From Lenisia limosa (lineage: Eukaryota > Breviatea), in contig LPNZ01011015.1 of the NCBI GenBank assembly GCA_001655205.1, positions 1-44,349 on the forward strand: DNA of 44,349 nt, written 5' to 3'. Shown here piece by piece: positions 25,528 through 35,846 of the stretch (its first letter is position 1; each line of letters starts with the position of its first letter). The translations under genes and the position numbers were made by a program. Below the pieces are notes generated by a model that had not been told where the DNA came from, searched no databases, and saw only the letters and a program-made list of their open reading frames with translations.

Positions 25528-27900
25528 CTAATAAACCACAACGCCAATGCGAGACTGTTCATTTTGGAGAACTTTGTCGTGATCGGCAGTCAATACCTAA
25601 ACAAGTAAATATGACGTAGGAAATACTGAAATATAGGGAAGGGGGTATCAAAAAAACTACATATTTTTAACTCACCAGAAGAAGATCATTAGCCTCCGCT
25701 CGCTCAATAGCAAAAATACGCTCAAGTCTGAAACAATCAGAAAAAGAAGACCTAGAAATAGCTGAAAGCGAGGTGCACCTTTTGGAGATAATGCTCCTAA
25801 CCTACCCCCCGTAAAAATTTGTTCAATTCAAGTTCAATTAAATAAAACTTGCATTCCCGAGAAGGAAGGCCCAAGAGAGCACGAAGACCCTCTGTTTCAG
25901 AGAAGCCAAGATTGGATGGAGATTTGGAGACTTTCTTCTTTTGGTGGGGCAAATTCCTGATTTCTCGATGTCCTATGCATCTCTTTCTCTTTCCTCTTTT
26001 CAAATGATTGTATCTTTCAATAACAATCAATTCAAAGAGCAAAGGATAGAGATCAGGAAATTGTTTGAGATAACCCAAAAAAGAAAAATGAGAGAACAGT
26101 TCTCTTTGAATTTTGTATTTTTGTATTAACTTGTACAAGACTCGAACCCAAAAAGTTCGATGCACATCTCGCTTTAATACAAACCATCTCAGGGAAAACA
26201 ATAGTCAATTATCATTCATTATAAAAATGCTAAAGTGAATAATAAAAAGATATCTGCAGTTAAAACAAATAAACTTCATACTGTAAGCTGCTATCCAACC
26301 GAGAAACTTCCTTTGCGCTGTCAGCGTGCTGGGCAAGAATTCCGTTTCGCTCAGACTCCTTCTTCTGCTCCTTCTGCAGGAACTGCAAGAGATGTTTATT
26401 CTGTGTGGCCTTGAGCTTTTTGATGTAGGCTACCCGGTCGCTTTTAGAAGCCGTGTTACCAGGTGCTGAAATGGGTCAAGATTTATAATGATATCGGTTT
26501 TTAGGTTTATTAAGTATTTCTCCAGAAAGCCTCGTAGCGAGAAATCACTTTTAAAAAACAAAGTGCGCGCTTCTTATCAAACTTGTTGGCTTTTATACAA
26601 AAAAGTTGGATTACGAACTTTACAACGGGAAATTATCGATAGGTAATCTATCTTTGAACTAGACAGAACAGCTGTGAAGCCCTACTCACGCGGTACCCCA
26701 TATGTGACATCAGTAGAAGGGGCTTGTCTTGGCGGACTTCCAGCTAATTCTTCAACCTCCATTTGTGTGGCCTGCGGTGGTATCTTCTCAGGGCTTCTGT
26801 GGGAGTGATTGCTATGCTTATTTCACACATCAATACTGATCTGAGTTACAAATAGGGCAAGCTGTTCCATCATATTGCTTGAAGCTTTGACATACCAATA
26901 TTAAAATCACAATTGCCATCAGGCCCCCGGATGCAGCATACCGCTGTACTTGGTTTCGGGTCCGCGGTGAAGGCGACGTCCTCGTCTGTGGGGCTTTCGA
27001 CCTGGGTTCTCTTCCTTGGGTAGCTGACCTTAAAAGCATATAAGAGACTGTGGAATACTCACTGCCATACATGCCCCTCCACTGTGCTGAAGGCTTATTC
27101 CTACCCCCCATTAGAATACAGAGTACCCCCACTGGATTGAAGGTTGGGACCTTGACGACTTCATTTGCGATACTGAACCGGTCTAAAACAGTAAAGACGT
27201 TAAGCAAGTCAAGAGCAGAAAGATAGTCGGACTAATATTACATTACACTAAATCGTCTGTCTCAATTGATAACAGCCAAGTCATTGCTTGTCCACAGTTG
27301 TTACAAGACCTACATTTCGAGGACCTGGTGAAACACTTCTTCGTCTTCTCGAGGTGCTTGCTGATTTCGGCCTAAACAGTAAAGTCTCACATTACATTCA
27401 TGTACGTACATACATGTAAAGTACATGCCTTTGTTTTAAAACAAGAATATAATAGACCGCAAAATTATTAATTCAACGCCAGAAAGATAACAAACCTCCG
27501 GATAGATGCTGAATTCGAGCGATCTAAAAAGGTAATAAAAGAGGGATATTTGGAGGTTAGAGGGGCGGTATTAACTGAAAGCGGAAAACCCACTGTATAC
27601 ACATTGCACAATAACCCGCTTTTCAGTCATACATGATGATCTTGGTTGATACTCTCCATCTTCGTCTTCGGGTGGCAGAACCTCGTTCAAAATGCTGAAT
27701 AGTAAAACTACAAGAGGATGCCATAATTTGATATTTTACAGCCTTCACCTCAGTCAAAGAAGGGGGAGGTCTACGAGCTAACGAGAAGAGAAGTTGGAAT
27801 TTTTTGGGTTGAGACCCTCATACTCATCAACAGATCTTGTAGACGCTTTGTTTGATTTAAGTAGGCTGTTGACCGAGGCTTCCAGGTGCGAAGTGTCCAT
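25528..27900 (-). CDS. Ser/Arg-rich plus coiled-coil protein, unknown function
   Basis: Not recognised. Exons chain in phase from ATG at 27900 (MDTSHLEASVNSLLKSNK), using a GTATGAGG donor to reach DDILNEVLPPEDEDG (near 27650-27695). Next come a Ser/Arg segment (SNSASIRR, PKSASTSRRRRSVSPGP; near 27500 and 27310-27365), a Thr/Ser/Pro/Arg linker (TSPSPRTRN; 26945-27030), an acidic/Pro-rich exon (26695-26805) and a coiled-coil exon (about 26287-26465, KKLKATQNKHLLQFLQKEQ). The last two exons (25676-25731 and 25528-25599) end in GVVVY. About 300 residues. The upstream exon ends at a C-tract acceptor next to gap 27954-28065, so the 5' UTR is spliced. The composition suits a cytoskeletal or basal-body protein; an SR-type RNA-binding role is less likely because no RRM is seen. 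Confidence 0.6.
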
Positions 27901-27938
27901 GGTGGATTGATGGCTAATACTCTGGCGCTGCAGGGTGA

Positions 27939-27953
27939 CGGGGGGGGGGGGTA
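27939..27953. repeat. poly-G run abutting an assembly gap
   Basis: In minus sense this is a C-tract 14 bases before a CTGCAG acceptor, so it probably is the polypyrimidine tract of a 5' UTR intron of the Ser/Arg-rich coiled-coil gene. Confidence 0.6.
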
Positions 27954-27959
27954 NNNNNN

Positions 27960-30900
27960 NNNNNNNNNNNNNNNNNNNNNNNNNNNNNNNNNNNNNNNNN
28001 NNNNNNNNNNNNNNNNNNNNNNNNNNNNNNNNNNNNNNNNNNNNNNNNNNNNNNNNNNNNNNNNNGAAGACATCAATGGTAGGTAGTAAACGTATAAACA
28101 ACTCTCAAAAAATATCAAAGCAAATAAAATACAAACATGAAGACAGCAATAACCTGCCAATCTAAACCCACTTTTCTATTGACTGCTTCCTTCCGTTTGC
28201 TGACTTCTGCTGCACGAATATCCGCCTCCTAGAACAAATCAGTACAAGGCAATATTATGATGGTCGGCTGGATAATTTGCTGTAATAATAATTAAATTTG
28301 AAGAGACTAACAACATAACATGAATCTAATAAATACTATTGAGTGTACAGGAACAACAAAACTGTCTTAAAGAAACCNNNNNNNNNNNNNNNNNNNNNNN
28401 NNNNNNNNNNNNNNNNNNNNNNNNNNNNNNNNNNNNNNNNNNNNNNNNNNNNNNNNNNNNNNNNNNNNNNNNNNNNNNNNNNNNNNNNNNNNNNNNNNNN
28501 NNNNNNNNNNNNNNNNNNNNNNNNNNNNNNNNNNNNNNNNNNNNNNNNNNNNNNNNNNNNNNTGGCGTGTTTGATGCGCTCCTCTTGCTTGAGTCTCGCC
28601 ATTTCTCGGCCCATGGCTGCCTGCTCCATTCGTTGCTGCACGATCATTCGATAGAAACGTGGGGATGATATGTCAGAGTCCAAACTCAATGTCACGGGAC
28701 ACAAAAAGCCAAACGTATTGATGGGACTCACGGTGAACAAAATAGTGGGGGAAATTACGGATCTAAGCCAATGCAATAACACCAATNNNNNNNNNNNNNN
28801 NNNNNNNNNNNNNNNNNNNNNNNNNNNNNNNNNNNNNNNNNNNNNNNNNNNNNNNNNNNNNNNNNNNNNNNNNNNNNNNNNNNNNNNNNNNNNNNNNNNN
28901 NNNNNNNNNNNNNNNNNNNNNNNNNNNNNNNNNNNNNNNNNNNNACACAAAAATACTGACGAACTGATAACAACAAAGTTTCCAAGAACAATAAAACACA
29001 AAATTACTGACGAACTGATAACAACAAGGTTTCCAGAACCATACTTGGTGATTGTTCGCTCAAAGTCCTTCTCAAGTGCTCTTTCTCGCCTTTCTTCACG
29101 AATTCGGGTCTTCTCGGCACTGAAAAGTTAATGACAGCAAAATAATAGAGGCGTCTCGAGCTTTGATAGGTTACCAAATGTAATATCGATATGTAGTAAG
29201 ATAGTACTGTGTCATAATTGTATATCATGTATAATAAATAATAGTATATGATCTACAATTATGACACAGTACTCATACTTTGATAGTTAAACCCTCCATA
29301 TCCACATTCGAAATAATATATTTTAGGACTCTTTTGAGTCATAAACTATTCATCACCCCCAAGACTAGACCCCCCCGCCTCTGGGATCGTCGTTGTGCAG
29401 CCTGTTCCTCCAGCACACTACGGTGCCGCATTTCAGCTGCTGACTGCTTGTCAAGGAGCGCCTGTAGCTTCGCGTTCTATACAGTCAAGGATTGCCCTTT
29501 GTTGAGCAGTGATCCTCTTTTCAATCGGAAAGCTACTGACGACTATCTTCCTTAGAACCAATAATGCTCGATCGATTTAGATCAGAGAGAAAACGGTAAT
29601 CGCAAGCACCCCCAATACCTCAGCAATGCGTCTCTTTTCTTCTCGCTCTGAAAGATTCTCTTCTAGTCGCTAAGAGTGTCAACAGTGAACATGTAAGCAA
29701 CATTTCCCCGATCAGCCCCATATAACGGACTGACTCACCATTCTTGCGTTCCGCGCTCTCTCAATTGCTTGCTGCTGCATCAGCTCTTGCTCCTGTCGGA
29801 AGGCAATCTAAGGCAATGAACGGTACGTTAGTTGTATGGTAGTGGGGACATGAATACTGTGCAAAACAAGTAGTATCTTAACACTGAATGGGATTCAAAT
29901 ATCGCACCCTCAGCCATATATTGCATACCTGTTTTTCTTCGGCTTCTCTCATCTTCTTTTCTACCTCTCTCGCCTGATGCTCTTTCACCATTTCAGCATG
30001 CATGAGCTTCTGGATTGTCAAGCAAAGCTCGGAACTGAACAGACTGGGAGTAAGAAACCCGTACCTGTTCCCTTTCCAGATGCTTTTCCTGGGCCCTCTC
30101 CTTCTTCTCCTGAAGCTGAATTTCGCGACGACGCTATATCCGTTATCACATCCAAGGTACAATGAGTGGACACTATATCTGTTATCACATCCACGGTTCA
30201 ATGAGAGGAACAATGAGTTGAAAAGGCCCAAATACAACGACAGACCTTTAAGTTTGCTTCACGCTTGGCAAGTTCTATTTGTCGCACCAGCTGCTTTCTC
30301 CTTGTCTCTCTAAACAAGGTAAAAGGCCGCTTCGAAAAACAAAAGTAAGACTGATCAGGTTAAATGTTATATTGCCGAAAGCCACTGACTTTTGGTTGAC
30401 TTCGATTTGATGGATTCTTTCGGCCTGTCTTTGAGCATTTTGCTTCTGTTGTTCATGTTGACGTTGTTTGTGGTGCTCCTATGATGTCAAAAAGAAAGGC
30501 GGGTCTAGTGAGCACACACAGCGATTGGAATATCAGAGAAACCATTTCAATTCTTGGAGTGGAAAACAAAACCGGATTATCACAGCAGACCTCCTTCTCC
30601 CTTCGCCGCTCATCAGCTCTCAGACGGACTTCTTCGTCATCAATCTGCTTCCTTCGTTGCTGCATAACCCAAATCTTGTGCTGTTCCGCCCGCTGCTCAA
30701 GTCTCCTCCTCTGTTACATGAGCTCGAAGGTTTTTCTAATTGATTCCAACGAAGAATGGCACTTTGTGGTTAATTTTCGCCAACCGCTTTTTCCGCCTTT
30801 TGGGCGCCGGCCTCAGCCTGCAGGGCACGCCGCCGGATGTCCTCCTCCTCCCGCTGTCTCTGACGCTGCTCCTGGAGACAATAAAATCCCAACATTTTAT

Positions 30901-32081
30901 TACGACAAGGGATGACACAGCTTATTAAGATATTAGAGAGCTACTTGAGATGATAAATATCAAGATCCACGCACTGCTTTCTCTTCCTTCTGTTTGGCAA
31001 CAATGGTCTGAGTTAAAGACTTTCTCAGCTGTTCCCTCTGTCGCCTTCGGGCTGCTGCTAGAGCTTGTTGCTCCTAAAATATGACTGCGTTAGAAAAGGT
31101 CCTCAATTTCACAAATTACAGATAAGACAGATACCCAGGTCAAGATGAAAGCAATTAGACAATAAAGGCAACCCCAACGCACCATCTTCTGAATGGAGGC
31201 CTCAGTGGCGTCTTCATCTTGGCCTCTGCCAAGTGAGTCCCAAAAGAAGTCAAGATTGCTTTTTATTGAAATGGAAGAATCTTGTGAGTAGGAGGCAGAA
31301 AACAAGTCATCTATTGATCGGTTGGAATGTCGATATACTATATAATATCCTCAACAAAGCCCCCCTTCACACCCATAGTAGTTTCCTGAAGATGCCATTC
31401 GACATCTCTGTCGTTCTTCCATTGCTTTAGATAAAAGGGCTGAACAGGTCAATCCAGCCTTGGGCAAAACGCAGTTTTGTTAAAGAAGCTATTGTAAGCA
31501 AGTTTCATTGTGAAATATCCACAAGTTAACAAAACTAACCCTGTCTGGCCTGAAGATGATGCTGGTACCTCAGGTCCGCCACATCATTGGAAAAGCCCTC
31601 ATAGAACTCTGTTGGGGAGCAAATCCTCAACTCATCAAGGGTGACACCAAGCCGCTGGAATTGTAAATTGGAACCTTCACCTCAGCTATATTTCAAATCA
31701 TGAGTCACAAGATACCTCGTACTGGGTGCTTTTTTTATAAGCATATCAACAGCACCATTATTCAACCTGTATTTTTGAATTACAACGAAACCTCCGGCAA
31801 GAACATAATACTACACTAATGGGAAACATAGTATCCCCAAACATTGAGGGCCATTTCGGAGCGAGGGGAAAGTGTGCAGGGATAGGGTGGGCTTTCATCT
31901 TGTAAAAATTCCTAAGAGATAAATATGACGGGCAGAGAACAGGCAAAGACGTGCAGCAGGCTGAGAGGGAGCGGAGGAATAAACAATAAAACATCCTTAC
32001 AAGGGATATTTGCCTTCTTGTTGACTGTCTTAACGTTGATTGACCTCCAGTAGAACGCAATGAAGAGCTATTATCGTCCAT
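27960..32081 (-). CDS. TPH-like axonemal coiled-coil protein
   Basis: Resembles the trichohyalin/plectin-homology group (MNS1, CFAP53, CFAP45, trichoplein), several members of which are microtubule inner proteins of cilia. The start at 32081 reads MDDNSSSLRSTGGQSTL. Exons near 31718-31765 and 31560-31657 follow (TEFYEGFSNDVADLRYQHHL). Then a long Glu/Arg/Gln/Lys helical series: 30978-31073, 30784-30873, 30592-30708, about 30386-30479, 30247-30310, 30065-30135, 29930-30010, 29742-29808, 29622-29667, 29383-29475 and 29045-29118. It continues between gaps (28563-28655, QQRMEQAAMGREMARLKQEE) to 28174-28227. The 3' end lies in gap 27954-28065, so the stop is not seen. Gaps 28378-28562 and 28787-28944 also remove exons. 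At least 550 residues. The subfamily is uncertain. Confidence 0.65.
28945..29040. repeat. tandem repeat of about 50 bp beside an assembly gap
   Basis: Two copies of a unit holding ACTGACGAACTGATAACAAC and a TTTCCAAGAAC-type end. The array runs into gap 28787-28944, which may hold more copies. In gene sense it starts at the 5' splice site of the exon ending at 29045. Confidence 0.85.
29203..29273. repeat. 71-bp near-perfect inverted repeat (hairpin)
   Basis: The arms begin AGTACTGTGTCATAATTGTA on both strands, 20 of 20 matching, and pair further with one mismatch and a small bulge around an AT-rich loop of about 11 bases. Intronic in the TPH-like gene. No convincing target-site duplication flanks it. 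Confidence 0.85.
30134..30211. repeat. 39-bp tandem duplication next to a 3' splice site
   Basis: Copies 30134-30172 and 30173-30211 share CTATATC, GTTATCACATCCA and CAATGAG with six differences. In minus sense the left copy supplies the TATAG acceptor of exon 30065-30135. Confidence 0.85.
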
Positions 32082-33151
32082 GGCGCTTATTGTAAAAGGG
32101 GAACTACATAGAATTGACCTTCTCTTTCTCTGTCCTGCTTTCTTGAAACATTAGCTCTTAATACATCTTTATAGCCATTTTTGCTGAATTCTAAATTATT
32201 TCCATTTCGTTTTTTTTTCTCTCTCTCATTCATATATAAGATCTCGCTGATCATCATATAGTTTGTAAAGGTTGCGCGACAGCGGCCAAATTGCAGCAAG
32301 TCTGGTGAAATTCGTAGTGAAATTCGTACACTCCAAGGTAGCCCAGGATACTGTGAGAAGGTGAGAAGATTGAGGTACACTTGCCTTTGAATTATTATTT
32401 GTCCGAAACACTCACAACGCAGTGATGACGCTCTCACTTTTCCCCTCCCTTGAGCACTTCTCCTGTCTACAGAAGGGGAGACTCTGTATAGTCTTGTTTG
32501 GTATTCTACTGGCGACCGCTCAGCTTCTTCTTCACTTTGTGGGTCTTTGGTTCACCCGCCAATAAAGCCGCCAATTTAATTAACCAAGAGATACTCCATC
32601 TGGGTTGTATATGGGGGTTCCACTGTGATTGTTTGATGGTTTGGACATATCAATAGCATTGCTTAAGTGATTTTATTCATCCCCTAATTGTGTAGTACTC
32701 ATATCAATTCGCCGAGTACCCCTCAGAGCCCCTTTATTATGTTGGTAGAGACTGTTACTTCATCCCTGGATAGTTCTATCCGATAACATAATCAGAAAAT
32801 ATCCCCCCTCCCCCTACTCTTCTATCTTGGGGGAAATGTGCAATTGCAGATGGGATTTTCTGGGGGTTTTCCAGAAACAGGACATGAGCAGAGGCTGTTG
32901 AAGAAAAACACCGCTTCAACAATATTACCCATCCAAAATACTTTGTTTTTCTTACTATACATATCGATATTTAAATATCATATAATAATATGATATAATA
33001 TGGCTTATCGATATAATATTTAACATATAACATGTATTACATTTCAAAAGTTGCTTTGTTGTAATTGACTGATTCTGCTCTATCTGTGATTGGTTTCCCC
33101 CCTTCTCCATTTCTGCTTTTCTTGTTATTTCCCAATTTAACCCGATTTCAG
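32082..33151. other. long intergenic / 5' region, no confident exon
   Basis: About 1.07 kb between the divergent TPH-like gene (-) and membrane gene (+). No exon could be supported, although the latter needs at least one 5' exon because its first visible exon begins at an acceptor (TTTCAG, 33146-33151). Near 32975-33030 it is made of ATATCATATAATAATATGATATAAT-type imperfect palindromes. Confidence 0.5.
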
Positions 33152-35846
33152 ATCAAAAACGCACAACTCAACAAATCCGATGGAACGCCTTTCAGTGTCC
33201 CGGAAGTGCAGCTCGGAATGGCCTGGGGCGNNNNNNNNNNNNNNNNNNNNNNNNNNNNNNNNNNNNNNNNNNNNNNNNNNNNNNNNNNNNNNNNNNNNNN
33301 NNNNNNNNNNNNNNNNNNNNNNNNNNNNNNNNNNNNNTATATTATAATTTCTTTATTGGGGTAGTCGTCAAATATATCATTTGTCTAAGTTTTCCTCTGT
33401 GGAGACCCCAAATATATATACTATTACATAATGGGGTATGGGGTCAGATAGTATACATAGTGGGTTATGGGGGTCTGGGGGTGAGCCAAAGATATCATAT
33501 ATAATACTTAACATGTACATGACTGCTCCAATGTGGGTTATGGGGTCAAGGCTCAAAACTTATATAATTAGTACCATCATATATTGGTAATGAAAAAACA
33601 TAAGCTTAGTCTGCTCTTCATGATAATTTTAATGGCTTTAGATCTCCGTCTTCGAAGATGCCAATTTCTCTTCCACCTCTTCAGCCCAGTACAAGTGAGT
33701 GTGGGGTTTCTTTACAGGAAAACGCAGTTTGTCATATTTGATAACGCGGGGAATGTCTTTCTTTAATCGTTAACTAATTCCCCTCAGGAAGGTTGTTTTT
33801 GATGAGACACCAGGAGTGTATACTCACCTGCAGCTCTATACCTTCCGTTTGGGGTGATTAGAATCAATTCAGCTGAAAAAGTATCCGCTACACAAATATG
33901 ATATAGTAATATGGAATACCAAATCATATCATAATGAGTGTATCGATATTTTCCCGTCTTTCGAGGAAGTTAGAAGGTCTCATGCACTCAGTTATTATCA
34001 TCTATGGAGGTGGCCTGTACCCAGGTTTCTGCCTTAATACCGGAAACACTCTCATTGAGAGGCTCTTGCTGACACCATTTGTATGTGGAAGACTGGCAAG
34101 GTTCTCATTACCTGTAAACACTTAACATCGCAGGTGGCGCTGCTTGCCTTTTTGGTTAATGTACTCATCTGGGCCCTCACCAAAAATAGCACAACAGCAT
34201 ATTCAGATTTGTTAAGCAGTAGGCAATTCATGGTAGAAGATAGTAGTATATCCTATTCTTTAACTCTGCTTTATTTGTGCAATTATCTTCAATTATTAAT
34301 CTTCATCTGCACTGTAGAGCATTTACCAAATTTGTGCTCAATCTCAACGCCTGCGCTCAGTGCTGCCTGTCTGCCATTTGATTCTTTTGGTGGGTGGGTG
34401 TTTTTATATCTGCATATAACATGTACTATTTATTAGCTATATTACATGTATATATTAGTGTGGACGCCTTCGGCCAGATACAATCTTATTTTATTTCTCA
34501 TTGCTCTATATCATATATTATCATATATTATTTCATATCATTTAATTATACATATCATGTAGTAGTCGATATGATTATACTACATGCACTGACCGAGAAA
34601 AGGACTTACCCCTTTTCATGAAGGAATATTCCCAGAATGTCAGCTTGAAAACATCAGGCTCGTCCCTTATGGTTTAGTTCGATTTGAGAATTCGTCCCTT
34701 GGAGACACTGATGCCATGTTCAATTTCATGCCATTCTCGTTTTTAATTCGTAGGCACTTAAGACGGTTGTGAATTTCTCTTTCAGACATAATACATAAGA
34801 TGTTGTAATTAGCAAATATTTGTCGTTGTTCTCATATGTTTAGTCTTTGCATTATTCTGTATCCTCATTATTGTGTCGGTAGGCTGGGGACGAACCACAT
34901 GGCGTTTGACTGTTTTTCAGATGTTCTTTTTCGTATTAAGACTCGAGATTTGTATTCCGCTAACATAGAAATTTCCTTCGATTTACTCCTCCAGCTTCGG
35001 ATGAAGGACTTTAAACATGGAGTGGTGAAGGTAGAAGGGACTGCTACATTAAATATTATGCTTGCTACTACTTTTCTGGTGTTTTGTTTTTGCGACATAG
35101 TATCAAAATATAAAATGAGAACTAGGGAAATGGGGATGGGGTAATATACTGTATATAAATCGGGATTTTGTTGGATCCCACATTTATTGTCATCATGACC
35201 GTGTAGGTGTGTGATTTACATCGAGGACCTCGCTTTTTTCGGGTAAATATGAGTGAAATTGAAAGGGAAGACTGTCGCCGAGTGGATTGGCCTGTTCCAA
35301 GACCGCCCCATATGAAACGCGGTATGTTGGGCTCCTGCTTTCAAACTCCGAATTTCAGCAGAACACTATGAGGGTGAACCTTTTCTCTTGTTTATTTTAC
35401 AGAGGTTTTACTGCCTTGTGTATCCAGCATTTCCTTGGTCATTGACCCCAATCTAAGTTTCTACCAGCGAGTTATTGTAGGCTATTCTCCATGTTTGATA
35501 AAGCAAATGTTTGTTTCCTATATTTCAATGTCCATCCTATCATAATATCAAGCATAATATATATATTATTATTAAATGCCAAAATAAACAATATATGTCT
35601 TTGTACAGAAAACACAATTAATTACAATCTTAATTACCTCCAGATGGAACATAAGTTTACGGTTCGCCATATTTCGAAGTTTTTACTGGTGCTCTTCCTC
35701 ACAATTTTTGTTGTGGTACGCCTATTCCATTTAGGAGTTTTATATTTCATCACTTAACTTTTTATCGAAGATATTATGATATTGTTTGACGAGTGATTAT
35801 GTCAACGAATTCCTACCTTTCTTTACAGTTTAGACTGTTGCCATGA
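33152..35846 (+). CDS. unrecognised membrane protein (5' exon not found)
   Basis: Not recognised. In-phase exons: 33152-33230 (cut by gap 33231-33337; NAQLNKSDGTPFSVPEVQLG), about 33640-33691, 33785-33857, 34034-34080 and 34134 onward (ALLAFLVNVLIWAL, first TM). Several short exons follow near 34320-34370 and 34625-34670, then 34920-35030, 35207-35320, about 35402-35478 and 35644-35715 (HISKFLLVLFLTIFVV, second TM). A DRxxCRRVDWPVPRPPHMKR-type basic/Pro-rich segment precedes the last TM. Splicing into 35829 gives FRLLP and TGA at 35844-35846; without that splice the frame runs to TAA at 35755-35757. Two TM segments with a large middle loop are all that can be said. Confidence 0.45.
34458..34509 (+). 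repeat. dispersed 45-bp repeat, copy 2
   Basis: GGACGCCTTCGGCCAGATAC then TTTTATTTCTCATTG, matching 17951-17996. Followed by ATATCATATATTATC-type AT repeats. Confidence 0.65.

Noticed and set aside
25797-26201. 134-residue minus-strand ORF
   Set aside because: Lies inside an intron between two coiled-coil exons whose phases join without it; no recognisable protein pattern.
33065-33230. Hydrophobic N-terminus (FPPSPFLLFLLFPNL) as a signal peptide for the membrane gene
   Set aside because: It starts at TTG and crosses a good acceptor (TTTCAG at 33146-33151); most of it looks like a polypyrimidine tract.
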